Assembly (NCBI GenBank): GCA_018399865.1
Contig: JAGYNL010000147.1
Location: 1-6,073, forward strand
Length of the DNA stretch: 6,073 nucleotides
Reading direction: 5' to 3'
From: Candidatus Bipolaricaulota bacterium
GTDB lineage: Bacteria; Bipolaricaulota; Bipolaricaulia; UBA7950; UBA9294
Below, piece by piece: positions 1 through 5,782 of the stretch. Within the stretch, counting starts at the first letter, position 1. Every line of letters begins with the position of its first letter. The notes under the pieces were generated by a model. It was not told the origin of the DNA, searched no databases, and saw only the letters and a program-made list of their open reading frames with translations. The translations under genes and the position numbers were made by a program.

Positions 1-33
1 AACTACGGCCTTCAACTCATCAAGCGTTGCCAT
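1..33 (-). CDS. 5' end of a probable methyltransferase corrinoid protein (partial)
   Basis: Only the first 11 codons are inside the window, reading MATLDELKAVV, and the gene continues past position 1. The start is well supported: AAAGGAGG lies at 40-47 (minus strand), six bases before the ATG. The N-terminus resembles the helical cap domain that opens the small corrinoid-binding proteins (MttC/MtbC/MtgC type) partnering MttB-family methyltransferases. Those proteins carry the cobalamin cofactor that accepts the methyl group. Position also supports this, since a corrinoid-protein gene commonly sits next to mttB-type genes, and here it lies 98 bases downstream of one on the same strand. The B12-binding motif (DxHxxG) would lie outside the window, so the function rests on context and a short N-terminus. 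A third methyltransferase or an unrelated gene is not excluded. Confidence 0.55.
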   Translation of the reverse strand, partial: MATLDELKAVV

Positions 34-131
34 CAGTTTCCTCCTTTGTTGTGGGGCTCGGGCATATGTACACTTTGCCTAGCTACAAATCCCTCCTGTT
101 TCATGCAGCAGTCTTGTCTGTGTAGCTTGAG

Positions 132-1598
132 CTAAGCCGCAAACTTTATTGTCGCAAGCTTCTCCTCAGCCTTTTTCACGATTACATCAAGTTTCTTGCT
201 CAATTCTGTAGAAAGTGCTTCAGGTGTGTAGGTCTCCAGAATGCGAATCGTCTCCTCGGTTATTCTCTCACGATAGGTCTTGCTACCGTTCTTGAGCCAG
301 GTATCCGGATTATCTCGGGTCATATACTTTGGCTGCCAGAGTTCTTGCTTGAAGTGCTTCAGTGTGTGTTTCACGGCCAGGAAATTCCCAGCTGGGCCAA
401 CCTGGCGTATGACGTCTTGGGCTAGCATTTCGTCTGTCATCTCGAAACCACGCAGCATACGTTTAACATAACTGATAATTTCGTCACACATAACGATGGA
501 TGCTGGATTACCTAGAAGCCCTTGCCCAAGATAGGCCACATCGTGAATAAGGTTTGCTCCATCCAGCGATGCCATAAGTGTCCCAATTGCATGCTCCATG
601 GCTGCTTGTTCATCCAAGACTTGAGCGTCGCTGCCGACGGTTGACCACATAGGCAGTCCATAGTAGTGATAAAGGTCAGCGAATGCGGAGTTGGTCAGCC
701 GCAAATCAGGGGCTCCGTAAGAGAAAGCTGCTGTTCTCATGTCAAGAGGGACAGCCAAAAGGCCAGTGATAATTGGAGCTCCCTTCGCCTTTAGCTGATG
801 GAGGACGATGCCGCTAAGCGCTTCAGCATTGGCTTGGACAATGCTCCCTGCCAGTGTTACGGGCGCACTTGCCCCAAGCATGTCGGCCGGAGTATAACAT
901 ATAGGAATCCCTTTCTCTGCGCACAGGAACAGCTTACGTACAGCGCCGTAGGAGTGTGTTAGAGGAGGAGTAGGCTCGGAGTAGTGAATCAGGAAAGGCT
1001 TCTCCCTAAGCGATTGCTCGCCTCCGGCGACTGCTGCGGCCATCTCGATAATGAACGCTAAGTCCTCTTTTCCTGCAGCAGTGAAGAAGATCGGTTTGGT
1101 GGAGTTCTGCATCAGTGCCCTAGCACACTCTACGTACATCGTATTTGTAGGCACGTCGCTAGGGAGGGCAAACGATGCGATGAAGTCTATCTCTGGCCTG
1201 CTGTCAGCGACCCTGGCTGCATTGATGACATCGTTAAGCACGGATCGCCTTGTCTGGTCTGTATAGAGATCGTATGTGTTGATGAGGTCAGTTCCTAAGC
1301 CAAAGTGGAAATTACGCCCCTCAAGGTGCATTGCAGGCTGGCCTTTGCGGTTATAGATGGTAATGCGGGAAGGGGCGCTGCCTATCGCCTCTTCTACCAA
1401 CCAATTGGGTATCCTTACCAGATTGTCATCCTTCACTTGGCAACCTGCGTCCTTCAGAAGCTTCACCGCTTCATCATGGTGCACGCGCACGCCAGGGTTT
1501 TCCAAGAGGCTCAAACTAGCTCGATGGATCTCCTTTATTTGGTCCTCTGTCAGTAGCCTGCAGTTTGGCACGCACTGGCTGTTGAATCCGCTTTTCAT
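132..1598 (-). CDS. MttB-superfamily corrinoid methyltransferase, non-pyrrolysine type (copy A)
   Basis: This 488-aa protein is full length for the trimethylamine methyltransferase family (COG5598; about 480-500 aa, TIM barrel, cytoplasmic). Such enzymes move a methyl group from a methylated amine to the Co(I) of a partner corrinoid protein. Visible family segments are GASAPVTLAGSIVQANAEAL (242-261), SDAQVLDEQAAMEH (323-336), GANLIHDVAYLGQGL (347-361), CDEI (371-374), QVGPAGNFL (399-407) and a C-terminal LDVIVKKAEEKL helix (470-481). Archaeal MttB carries pyrrolysine, encoded by an in-frame TAG, at about residue 334. Here that region is ordinary sense codons, so this belongs to the group that includes MtgB, MtpB, MtcB and MtyB, whose substrates are quaternary amines. 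The start is set by GGAGGG at 1607-1612, eight bases before the ATG. The stop codon is TAG. The gene lies 138 bases downstream of copy B and upstream of the probable corrinoid protein. The substrate cannot be assigned. Confidence 0.93.
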   Translation of the reverse strand: MKSGFNSQCVPNCRLLTEDQIKEIHRASLSLLENPGVRVHHDEAVKLLKDAGCQVKDDNLVRIPNWLVEEAIGSAPSRITIYNRKGQPAMHLEGRNFHFGLGTDLINTYDLYTDQTRRSVLNDVINAARVADSRPEIDFIASFALPSDVPTNTMYVECARALMQNSTKPIFFTAAGKEDLAFIIEMAAAVAGGEQSLREKPFLIHYSEPTPPLTHSYGAVRKLFLCAEKGIPICYTPADMLGASAPVTLAGSIVQANAEALSGIVLHQLKAKGAPIITGLLAVPLDMRTAAFSYGAPDLRLTNSAFADLYHYYGLPMWSTVGSDAQVLDEQAAMEHAIGTLMASLDGANLIHDVAYLGQGLLGNPASIVMCDEIISYVKRMLRGFEMTDEMLAQDVIRQVGPAGNFLAVKHTLKHFKQELWQPKYMTRDNPDTWLKNGSKTYRERITEETIRILETYTPEALSTELSKKLDVIVKKAEEKLATIKFAA

Positions 1599-1631
1599 AC
1601 TACGTTCCCTCCAAGAAAACAGATCATTGTG

Positions 1632-1659
1632 ACTATAATGATGGTTAACTAAAGGACAA
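1632..1659 (-). promoter_or_regulatory. Possible internal promoter for methyltransferase copy A
   Basis: On the minus strand TTGTCC (1654-1659) and TATAGT (1632-1637) are separated by 16 bases and lie about 35 bases before the ATG of copy A. The matches to the sigma-A consensus are 4/6 and 5/6. No strong terminator is seen between the two methyltransferase genes, so read-through from copy B is also likely. This promoter would let copy A and the corrinoid protein be made separately. It is a moderate match only. Confidence 0.35.
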
Positions 1660-1736
1660 CTACGATAGGGCTTAGCAACAAAGACAAGTAATATCTGTGT
1701 CCTAGCAAACCATGTAGCATTTGGAAATATCCCTTA

Positions 1737-3191
1737 TCAAGGCTTAGAATGATAGTTCTTAGCTTCGACTACAATCACGTCGAGCTCCTTCAATACGTGG
1801 CTATCCAATGGTGGAACCTGGTGTTCATCCAGGATCTGGCTTGCCCGCTGCCGCGCGGCCTGAACAATGTCCTTGCTTCCCTGTTCTGTCCATTGGTCCC
1901 AACCTTGCCTATTGCTAAGTTTTGGAAAATACTGCTCTCCTTTTCGGGTGTATTGAACAGTGTGGGGCTGAGCGAGAAAGTTGCCTTTTGGTCCTACTTT
2001 GTCTATGAGATCAAGAGCTATTGTTGATTGGCTTATTTCAAAGCCTTTCAGCACCTTGAAGATCATACCCAGGATTTCATCATCTATAACCAGCTGTTCC
2101 AGGCTAGCTGCAAGCACTGACTCTAGGCTGCCTGCTCCGGATATCCAATTTGCACCGGCAAGGGCAGGCAATAGGGCATTTTGAGCCTTCTCATAACCTG
2201 TTTGTTGGTCCATGATTTTCGAATCGGAGCATAAACCGTAAGCATCTACAGGAATGCCATATAGCTGAGCAAGCTGTGTTTCGCAAGCTGATACCATGCC
2301 TACTTCGGTGCCCCAAGCGGCAACGCCTGTGCGCATATCCATCACCGAGAGGCGGGGGCCGAAAATAACAGGGGTGCCAGGATTGATCAGTTGAGCAACG
2401 GTTAGGCCAGCTATCAGTTCCGCATTTTGCTGCACTAGTGCTCCTGCAAATGTCACCGGTGCCGTGCCTCCTGCCATAGGTGCCGGTAGGATCGCTATAG
2501 GTATCTGCAGCTTCGCAGCGGCAAGCAGCGCACCGCATAGATCAGAATCATATTCCAGGGGGCTAATTGGCGAGAGGGACATCTTGAACATGGGATGATC
2601 CCTAAGCTCCCTCTCCCCACCGGCGACTACCGCAAGCAGCTTATGGATGAATTTCACCTCGTCTTCGGACGCCACAGTGGAGCCGATCACTTTCTCAGTG
2701 TTTCTAAGAGCGCAGTTGACGATCTCTACCTCGGCTACCTGCGCCTTGACATCGGTTGGGAATACCAAGGGAACCACTGTGTGGATGTTTTCCAAAGCGT
2801 CCGACAATCTTAGTGATGCCTCAAGATCCTTTAGCAGAGCTGGCCTTCGTTTGCCGGTTAACGAATCGTGGAAGAACGGAAGCCCGCCAGCAGTGTGCGT
2901 GTGGACTACACTGCCCTTGAGAGTAAGATTGTAGTCCTTTTTTCTAGCATGGAATGTCAGCTCATTGGGAGCCTGCTCAATAGCTTGCTCAACTAGATCA
3001 GAAGGCATTTTCACGGCATTGGTTTTTTTGTCGATAGTAGCCCCGTGTTGTTGAAGGACCTCATGGATACGGGGATCATCCATTATGACGCCCGTGCTAT
3101 CTAGAAGATTCAAGGTTGACTGGTGCAACGTTTGTACTTGCTTGTCCGTAAGTAACTTGAGATAGCCGCCGCGAGCATTATTTAGGTACAT
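1737..3191 (-). CDS. MttB-superfamily corrinoid methyltransferase, non-pyrrolysine type (copy B)
   Basis: This 484-aa protein is full length for the family and carries the same segments as copy A in the same order. These are GGTAPVTFAGALVQQNAEL (241-259), GLCSDSKIMDQQTGYEK (319-335), a GAN segment (346-348), DDEIL (370-374), KVGPKGNFLAQPHT (398-411), FPKLSNRQGWDQW (422-434) and a C-terminal LDVIVVEAKNY helix (470-480). No in-frame TAG exists, so it is not a pyrrolysine enzyme. Between the shared motifs the two copies differ widely, including the substrate-side loops: SLSPISPLEYDS (205-216) here against HYSEPTPPLTHS (205-216) in copy A. They are therefore ancient paralogues, likely with different substrates, and not a recent duplication. 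AAAGAGG at 3201-3207 lies nine bases before the ATG. The stop is TGA. It is the first methyltransferase gene of the set, behind a long untranslated region. My impression is that the motifs lean toward glycine-betaine-type MtgB, but this is weak. Confidence 0.93.
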   Translation of the reverse strand: MYLNNARGGYLKLLTDKQVQTLHQSTLNLLDSTGVIMDDPRIHEVLQQHGATIDKKTNAVKMPSDLVEQAIEQAPNELTFHARKKDYNLTLKGSVVHTHTAGGLPFFHDSLTGKRRPALLKDLEASLRLSDALENIHTVVPLVFPTDVKAQVAEVEIVNCALRNTEKVIGSTVASEDEVKFIHKLLAVVAGGERELRDHPMFKMSLSPISPLEYDSDLCGALLAAAKLQIPIAILPAPMAGGTAPVTFAGALVQQNAELIAGLTVAQLINPGTPVIFGPRLSVMDMRTGVAAWGTEVGMVSACETQLAQLYGIPVDAYGLCSDSKIMDQQTGYEKAQNALLPALAGANWISGAGSLESVLAASLEQLVIDDEILGMIFKVLKGFEISQSTIALDLIDKVGPKGNFLAQPHTVQYTRKGEQYFPKLSNRQGWDQWTEQGSKDIVQAARQRASQILDEHQVPPLDSHVLKELDVIVVEAKNYHSKP

Positions 3192-3239
3192 AATATATAA
3201 CCTCTTTCCTTATTGCACAGCGCACCTAGCAGACTAAGC

Positions 3240-3333
3240 ACTTGTATAGCTGTCTCTATTACATGTGATTTAATCATGCCTCTCCGCATGGAGCATACGG
3301 ACTACTAACAAAACAAGAGACCACCATACAAGT
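3240..3333. repeat. Inverted pair of ACTTGTAT boxes in the methyltransferase leader
   Basis: ACTTGTAT at 3240-3247 and its exact reverse complement ATACAAGT at 3326-3333 are 86 bases apart, centre to centre. The same 8-mer occurs again at 5698-5705, in front of the symporter gene. All three exact copies I found are intergenic. They could be half-sites for a shared regulator, or could pair as an 8-bp stem in the leader RNA. Confidence 0.35.
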
Positions 3334-3364
3334 AAGTCACGCCAGGGCTTAGACTAGTTTGTTG

Positions 3365-3377
3365 TTTGTTTAACAAA
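3365..3377. promoter_or_regulatory. Palindrome at the predicted transcription start (possible operator)
   Basis: TTTGTT-T-AACAAA is a perfect 6+1+6 inverted repeat overlapping the predicted start point of the methyltransferase transcript. It is AT-rich, so chance occurrence is not negligible. Its proximity to the spacer palindrome raises interest. Confidence 0.3.
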
Positions 3378-3382
3378 AATTC

Positions 3383-3411
3383 AGTATAGCAACTTGCTGA
3401 AGGAAATGCAA
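3383..3411 (-). promoter_or_regulatory. Candidate promoter for the methyltransferase operon
   Basis: On the minus strand TTGCAT (3406-3411) and TATACT (3383-3388) are 17 bases apart. The -10 box matches 5/6 and the -35 box 3/6. Transcription would start near 3376, leaving an untranslated leader of roughly 185 bases before methyltransferase copy B. An 11-bp perfect palindrome lies in the spacer and a 13-bp one at the predicted start point, as expected for a regulated promoter. The weak -35 box would suit an activator. No -24/-12 (sigma-54) site was recognised. Confidence 0.4.
3388..3398. promoter_or_regulatory. Palindrome in the promoter spacer (possible operator)
   Basis: AGCAA-C-TTGCT is a perfect inverted repeat (5+1+5). 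It fills the spacer next to the -10 box of the candidate operon promoter. Its position fits a repressor or MerR-like spacer-binding regulator. The assignment is inference from position and symmetry. Confidence 0.3.
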
Positions 3412-3447
3412 CAAGAAAGCGATGAAAGAAAATTTTGCATCTACTAT

Positions 3448-3473
3448 TGCAGCTGTAGACTGCAGCTGTAGAC
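3448..3473. repeat. 13-bp perfect tandem duplication
   Basis: TGCAGCTGTAGAC occurs twice head to tail (3448-3460 and 3461-3473). Each unit contains the palindrome CAGCTG. The pair lies 40-60 bases upstream of the candidate -35 box of the methyltransferase promoter, a typical location for activator binding. A neutral slippage duplication is equally possible. Confidence 0.6.
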
Positions 3474-3586
3474 GATTCACCAACCTGCTTTGGTTATGCA
3501 TTATGGAAGGAAGTATTCAGAACGTGGGGCGTATATGCGAGAGTTGAAGGGCGCCTGAGCCGATGGGTATCAGCCAAACTCTGTAT

Positions 3587-3609
3587 AAAAAGGAGGTTTC
3601 AAGCGAAAC
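3587..3609 (-). terminator. Weak possible terminator after the asparagine-synthetase homologue
   Basis: On the minus strand a 5-bp stem (GTTTC/GAAAC, loop of 4, 3596-3609) is followed by CTCC and then TTTTT (3587-3591). It lies about 245 bases beyond the stop codon at 3853. The stem is short and AT-rich and the T-run is offset by four bases, so termination would be inefficient at best. Confidence 0.2.
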
Positions 3610-3852
3610 ATTTCATGACACAGAACAGCACCAATACAGTGCATGCTACCATAGCTTGTTCCGCGTACTTAACAACAGGCATTGAAATAGGTCGGCTGTT
3701 GGAATAATTTTGGTTATCTATTTCCAGCCTAGGGCATTCGCCAAGCGTATTCTGTATTTGATACCATTAACGCGTAAGGGATGGGGGATTGAAACGGGTT
3801 ATTATTGCGATTTAGTTATGAATAATGCACGTACTGGCGCTGCATAAGTTCG

Positions 3853-5367
3853 CTATAACTTCGGCCACTGGCCGACGGTCTTCACAGCAGCTTTGTCACC
3901 GAAGAAACTACGGAAAATGAGGAAATAGTAGAGCTCCTCTTTGCTACGGATGAAGGGATATTTCTCTTTGGCTGTTGCGTACTCGTCATCATCAATCTCT
4001 TTCTGGAAATACTTGGAAAGGATTTTGGCTGATCCAGAACCCTGTGAGAATTCTGCCTTAGTTCTATTAATAATTGATTTGGGGAGTTCTGATTCGTAAG
4101 CTTTGCGAAGGATCCACTTCTCTATTTTGTCTCCTTCTGCATTTCTGTGTAGCTTCACATCAGTAGGCAGATGTAATCCATAATCGAGCAATTCTGCGGA
4201 TACAAGTGGAGCAACTACTCTTACTGAATGGCATTGGTTCATCCGATCTAGACGCAGTGCAGCGTTGTTGTGTAAGTATGATAGACACTTGATTTGCTCG
4301 GTTGGTATTTGCGATAGTGGCAGGCCCTTGAGATAAGAATAGCCGCAGAATATCTCATCGCCTCCCTCGCCAGAAAGAAGAACCTCATATCCTTCCTCAT
4401 GTGCGTGACGTGAGATCAGGTAGTTACTTACTGCGCTTCGCACGAGTGAGGGATCGAATGACTCCAGATAATAGACTACATCAGGCAGGGCATCCACAAT
4501 CTGCTCGATGGATACCAGAAGCTCCTGATGATCGGTGTTAAGATGGGTAGCCGCGATACGGGCGCTTTTGATATCGTCGCTTTCTCCTACCCCGATAGCA
4601 AAGGTCTTCAGACGGGCGTCTGAACCGCGAAGACGGCGGATGGCCTTTGTTGCTAAAAGGGAGATGACGCTGCTGTCCATGCCCCCGCTCAACAGGCTAG
4701 CGGTTGGTACTGAGAAATCAACCCTGTAGGAGAAACTGCGATCGACGATCTCCCTTAAGTCAGACACAGTCTTCTCCAGGCTATCAGTGACTTGTTCCTT
4801 TGGAACGCCCAGCGTGGCGTACTGTCTGAACTGTCCGGTCTCATCAATGTAGTGGCCGGGGGGGAATTCGTTAATATCTTCAGTGACTGACTGCAGGGCT
4901 TTCAACTCGGATGCCAGATAAAGAGTTCCGTTTTTGTAGCCATAAAACATGGTTTTGATCCCGAGTAGATCACGTGCGGCTAACATGCGTTTACCGTCAA
5001 ACACAACAAATGCAAATACCGCATCCCTAAGTTGGTCAAACATGGATAGTCCATACTTGTGATAAAGGTGCAAGACAAGCCTTTCTTCTAGAAACGAACC
5101 TTTCTCGATGCCCTGTTGTTGGGCAAGCGGAATGCTATTGCCAATTTGACCGTCCCAGGCGATAACACTTCCGGCAGCATCTTTAATTGGGACTTGCATC
5201 TCGGCGCGCGCGTTTGGAGCATCGGCGTGCAGGTAGTTCTGTCCGATAATCGTCAGCCCATCTGCATGTAAGCCATGGAGGTAAGGCCCGCGGTGCTCGA
5301 TGCGCTCCATCATTCGCAAAATAGCTTGTTCATCGGAATGTTCACACCCGACTGCAAAACCGCTCAT
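3853..5367 (-). CDS. Asparagine-synthetase-family amide synthetase with a degenerate glutaminase domain
   Basis: This 504-aa protein has the AsnB two-domain plan. Residues 1 to about 190 form a class II glutamine-amidotransferase-like domain, and about 195 to 500 form the ATP-pyrophosphatase synthetase domain. The synthetase half looks active: PP-loop SGGMDSS (227-233), TDHQE (278-282), LSGEGGDEIFCGY (331-343) with the AsnB-type Glu333, and RTKAEFSQGSG (435-445) with Lys437 matching the E. coli AsnB catalytic lysine (Lys449). The glutaminase half looks dead. It begins MSGF where active enzymes begin MCGI, so the nucleophilic cysteine is serine. HRGPD is HRGPY (25-29), and the NGEIYN pocket motif is DGQIGN (72-77). 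The start is firm (AAGGAG at 5375-5380, seven bases upstream). It is expected to use free ammonia, or an amine, to amidate an ATP-activated carboxylate in the cytoplasm. Beta-lactam-synthetase-like chemistry is the alternative, but retention of Glu333 argues against it. It has its own strong promoter, and its stop is TAG. Confidence 0.9.
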   Translation of the reverse strand: MSGFAVGCEHSDEQAILRMMERIEHRGPYLHGLHADGLTIIGQNYLHADAPNARAEMQVPIKDAAGSVIAWDGQIGNSIPLAQQQGIEKGSFLEERLVLHLYHKYGLSMFDQLRDAVFAFVVFDGKRMLAARDLLGIKTMFYGYKNGTLYLASELKALQSVTEDINEFPPGHYIDETGQFRQYATLGVPKEQVTDSLEKTVSDLREIVDRSFSYRVDFSVPTASLLSGGMDSSVISLLATKAIRRLRGSDARLKTFAIGVGESDDIKSARIAATHLNTDHQELLVSIEQIVDALPDVVYYLESFDPSLVRSAVSNYLISRHAHEEGYEVLLSGEGGDEIFCGYSYLKGLPLSQIPTEQIKCLSYLHNNAALRLDRMNQCHSVRVVAPLVSAELLDYGLHLPTDVKLHRNAEGDKIEKWILRKAYESELPKSIINRTKAEFSQGSGSAKILSKYFQKEIDDDEYATAKEKYPFIRSKEELYYFLIFRSFFGDKAAVKTVGQWPKL

Positions 5368-5465
5368 GAAACAACTCCTTATCTATGGATCAGTGTTGTA
5401 GCAGAGCTGCATACAAGGGGACTTCTAGTTAAGTGATATGCTTGTCTCTGAAGGTCGATTGCTAT

Positions 5466-5494
5466 ATTATACCGAATAAATCAGGTATTCTCAA
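5466..5494 (-). promoter_or_regulatory. Sigma-A-type promoter of the asparagine-synthetase homologue
   Basis: On the minus strand TTGAGA (5489-5494) and a perfect TATAAT (5466-5471) are separated by exactly 17 bases. This is the best promoter match in the window. Transcription would begin near 5459, giving a leader of about 90 bases to the ATG at 5367. The strength suggests expression independent of the methyltransferase genes. Confidence 0.75.
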
Positions 5495-5555
5495 ACGCGT
5501 CATGACCTGTAGGCAATGTCGACAGGGCCAGCCTATGGCAGAAAGTATATTTTTA

Positions 5556-5570
5556 TACTATAGTACAAGT
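5556..5570 (-). repeat. Distal ACTTGTA-type box in the divergent control region
   Basis: Read on the minus strand this is ACTTGTACTATAGTA. It matches the proximal box at 5698-5711 in inverted orientation with one extra base (C). The last ten bases are a perfect palindrome (TACTATAGTA, 5556-5565). It lies between the two divergent promoters. Confidence 0.4.
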
Positions 5571-5681
5571 CCTTATTAGCTTCTTACGGTGACTCTCGAG
5601 GATGACTGCGATGGTGCGTCTTTTCAAGTCTTCTCTGTTTGGTCCGCATCCCCCTGATTCTAACCTTGTAGGCTACCTTTC

Positions 5682-5710
5682 TTGCGAAGAGCGAAAAACT
5701 TGTATATAGT
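5682..5710 (+). promoter_or_regulatory. Candidate promoter of the sodium:solute symporter gene
   Basis: TTGCGA (5682-5687) and TATAGT (5705-5710) are 17 bases apart. The -35 box matches 4/6 and the -10 box 5/6. Transcription would start near 5717, giving a leader of about 65 bases that contains the terminator hairpin at 5739-5761. Confidence 0.5.
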
Positions 5711-5711
5711 A
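5698..5711 (+). repeat. Proximal ACTTGTA-type box overlapping the symporter promoter
   Basis: ACTTGTATATAGTA overlaps the candidate -10 box (5705-5710) of the symporter promoter and is the inverted partner of the box at 5556-5570. The adjacent ATAGTACTAT (5706-5715) is a perfect palindrome. A protein bound here would block or remodel that promoter. Confidence 0.4.
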
Positions 5712-5738
5712 CTATGTAGGCATGATTAGGCCAGATGG

Positions 5739-5770
5739 GCCACCCAGCCTTGCTGGGTGGCTTGTTCTTT
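5739..5770 (+). terminator. Intrinsic terminator or attenuator just upstream of the symporter
   Basis: GCCACCCAGC (5739-5748) and GCTGGGTGGC (5752-5761) form a perfect 10-bp GC-rich stem with a three-base loop. TTGTTCTTTT follows at 5762-5771. It ends only a few bases before the ribosome binding site at 5773. The T-rich tail lies on the plus side only, so it acts on plus-strand transcription. No plus-strand gene precedes it, so it either limits read-through into the symporter, acts as an attenuator in its leader, or ends a small RNA. A competing short hairpin, GGCC-AGATG-GGCC (5729-5741), overlaps its left arm. Confidence 0.75.
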
Positions 5771-5782
5771 TAGGGGGTAGTG

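Larger units (their letters stand above)
3192..3852. other. 661-bp intergenic region without a convincing gene
   Basis: This stretch separates the asparagine-synthetase homologue from the methyltransferase genes. Short open frames on the plus strand (for example 3563-3685, 40 codons) lack a properly spaced ribosome binding site and recognisable homology. The part near 3200-3415 holds the promoter, palindromes and leader of the methyltransferase operon. A 13-bp tandem duplication lies at 3448-3473. A weak hairpin followed on the minus strand by a T-run lies at 3587-3609. I see no tRNA, no B12-box riboswitch and no complete mobile element in the rest. Confidence 0.6.
5368..5782. other. 415-bp divergent control region
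   Basis: The region between the asparagine-synthetase homologue and the symporter holds two back-to-back promoters, the inverted box pair and the terminator hairpin. The part at about 5571-5680 shows nothing I recognise: no coding frame with a ribosome binding site, no tRNA and no known riboswitch core. A small RNA ending at the hairpin is possible. Confidence 0.6.

Noticed and set aside
1305..1632. Plus-strand open frames inside methyltransferase copy A, and similar ones inside copy B and the AsnB homologue
   Set aside because: They lie antisense to well-supported full-length genes, lack ribosome binding sites and show no recognisable protein features.
132..3191. Possibility that the MttB homologues contain pyrrolysine
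   Set aside because: Both frames are full length without any internal TAG, so they belong to the non-pyrrolysine group.
3563..3685. 40-codon plus-strand frame beginning MGISQTLYKKE, faintly like a transposase helix-turn-helix
   Set aside because: It has no correctly spaced ribosome binding site, stops disrupt the upstream frame, no terminal repeats are visible, and the resemblance is only a few residues.
3786..3795. GGATTGAAAC, resembling the 3' end of many CRISPR repeats
   Set aside because: It occurs once, with no second copy at spacer distance and no cas genes, so it is a chance match.
3192..3852. A cobalamin riboswitch expected for B12-dependent genes
   Set aside because: No B12-box-like core or long paired structure was recognised in the leader on the minus strand.
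3861..3875. TCGGCC-ACT-GGCCGA hairpin at the end of the asparagine-synthetase homologue
   Set aside because: It lies inside the last codons and has no T-run after it on the minus strand, so it is not a standard intrinsic terminator.
3853..5367. Assignment as a beta-lactam or carbapenam synthetase
   Set aside because: Loss of the cysteine and the 504-aa length fit, but the AsnB-type glutamate in SGEG (residue 333) is kept where those enzymes have tyrosine, and no other antibiotic-synthesis genes are nearby.
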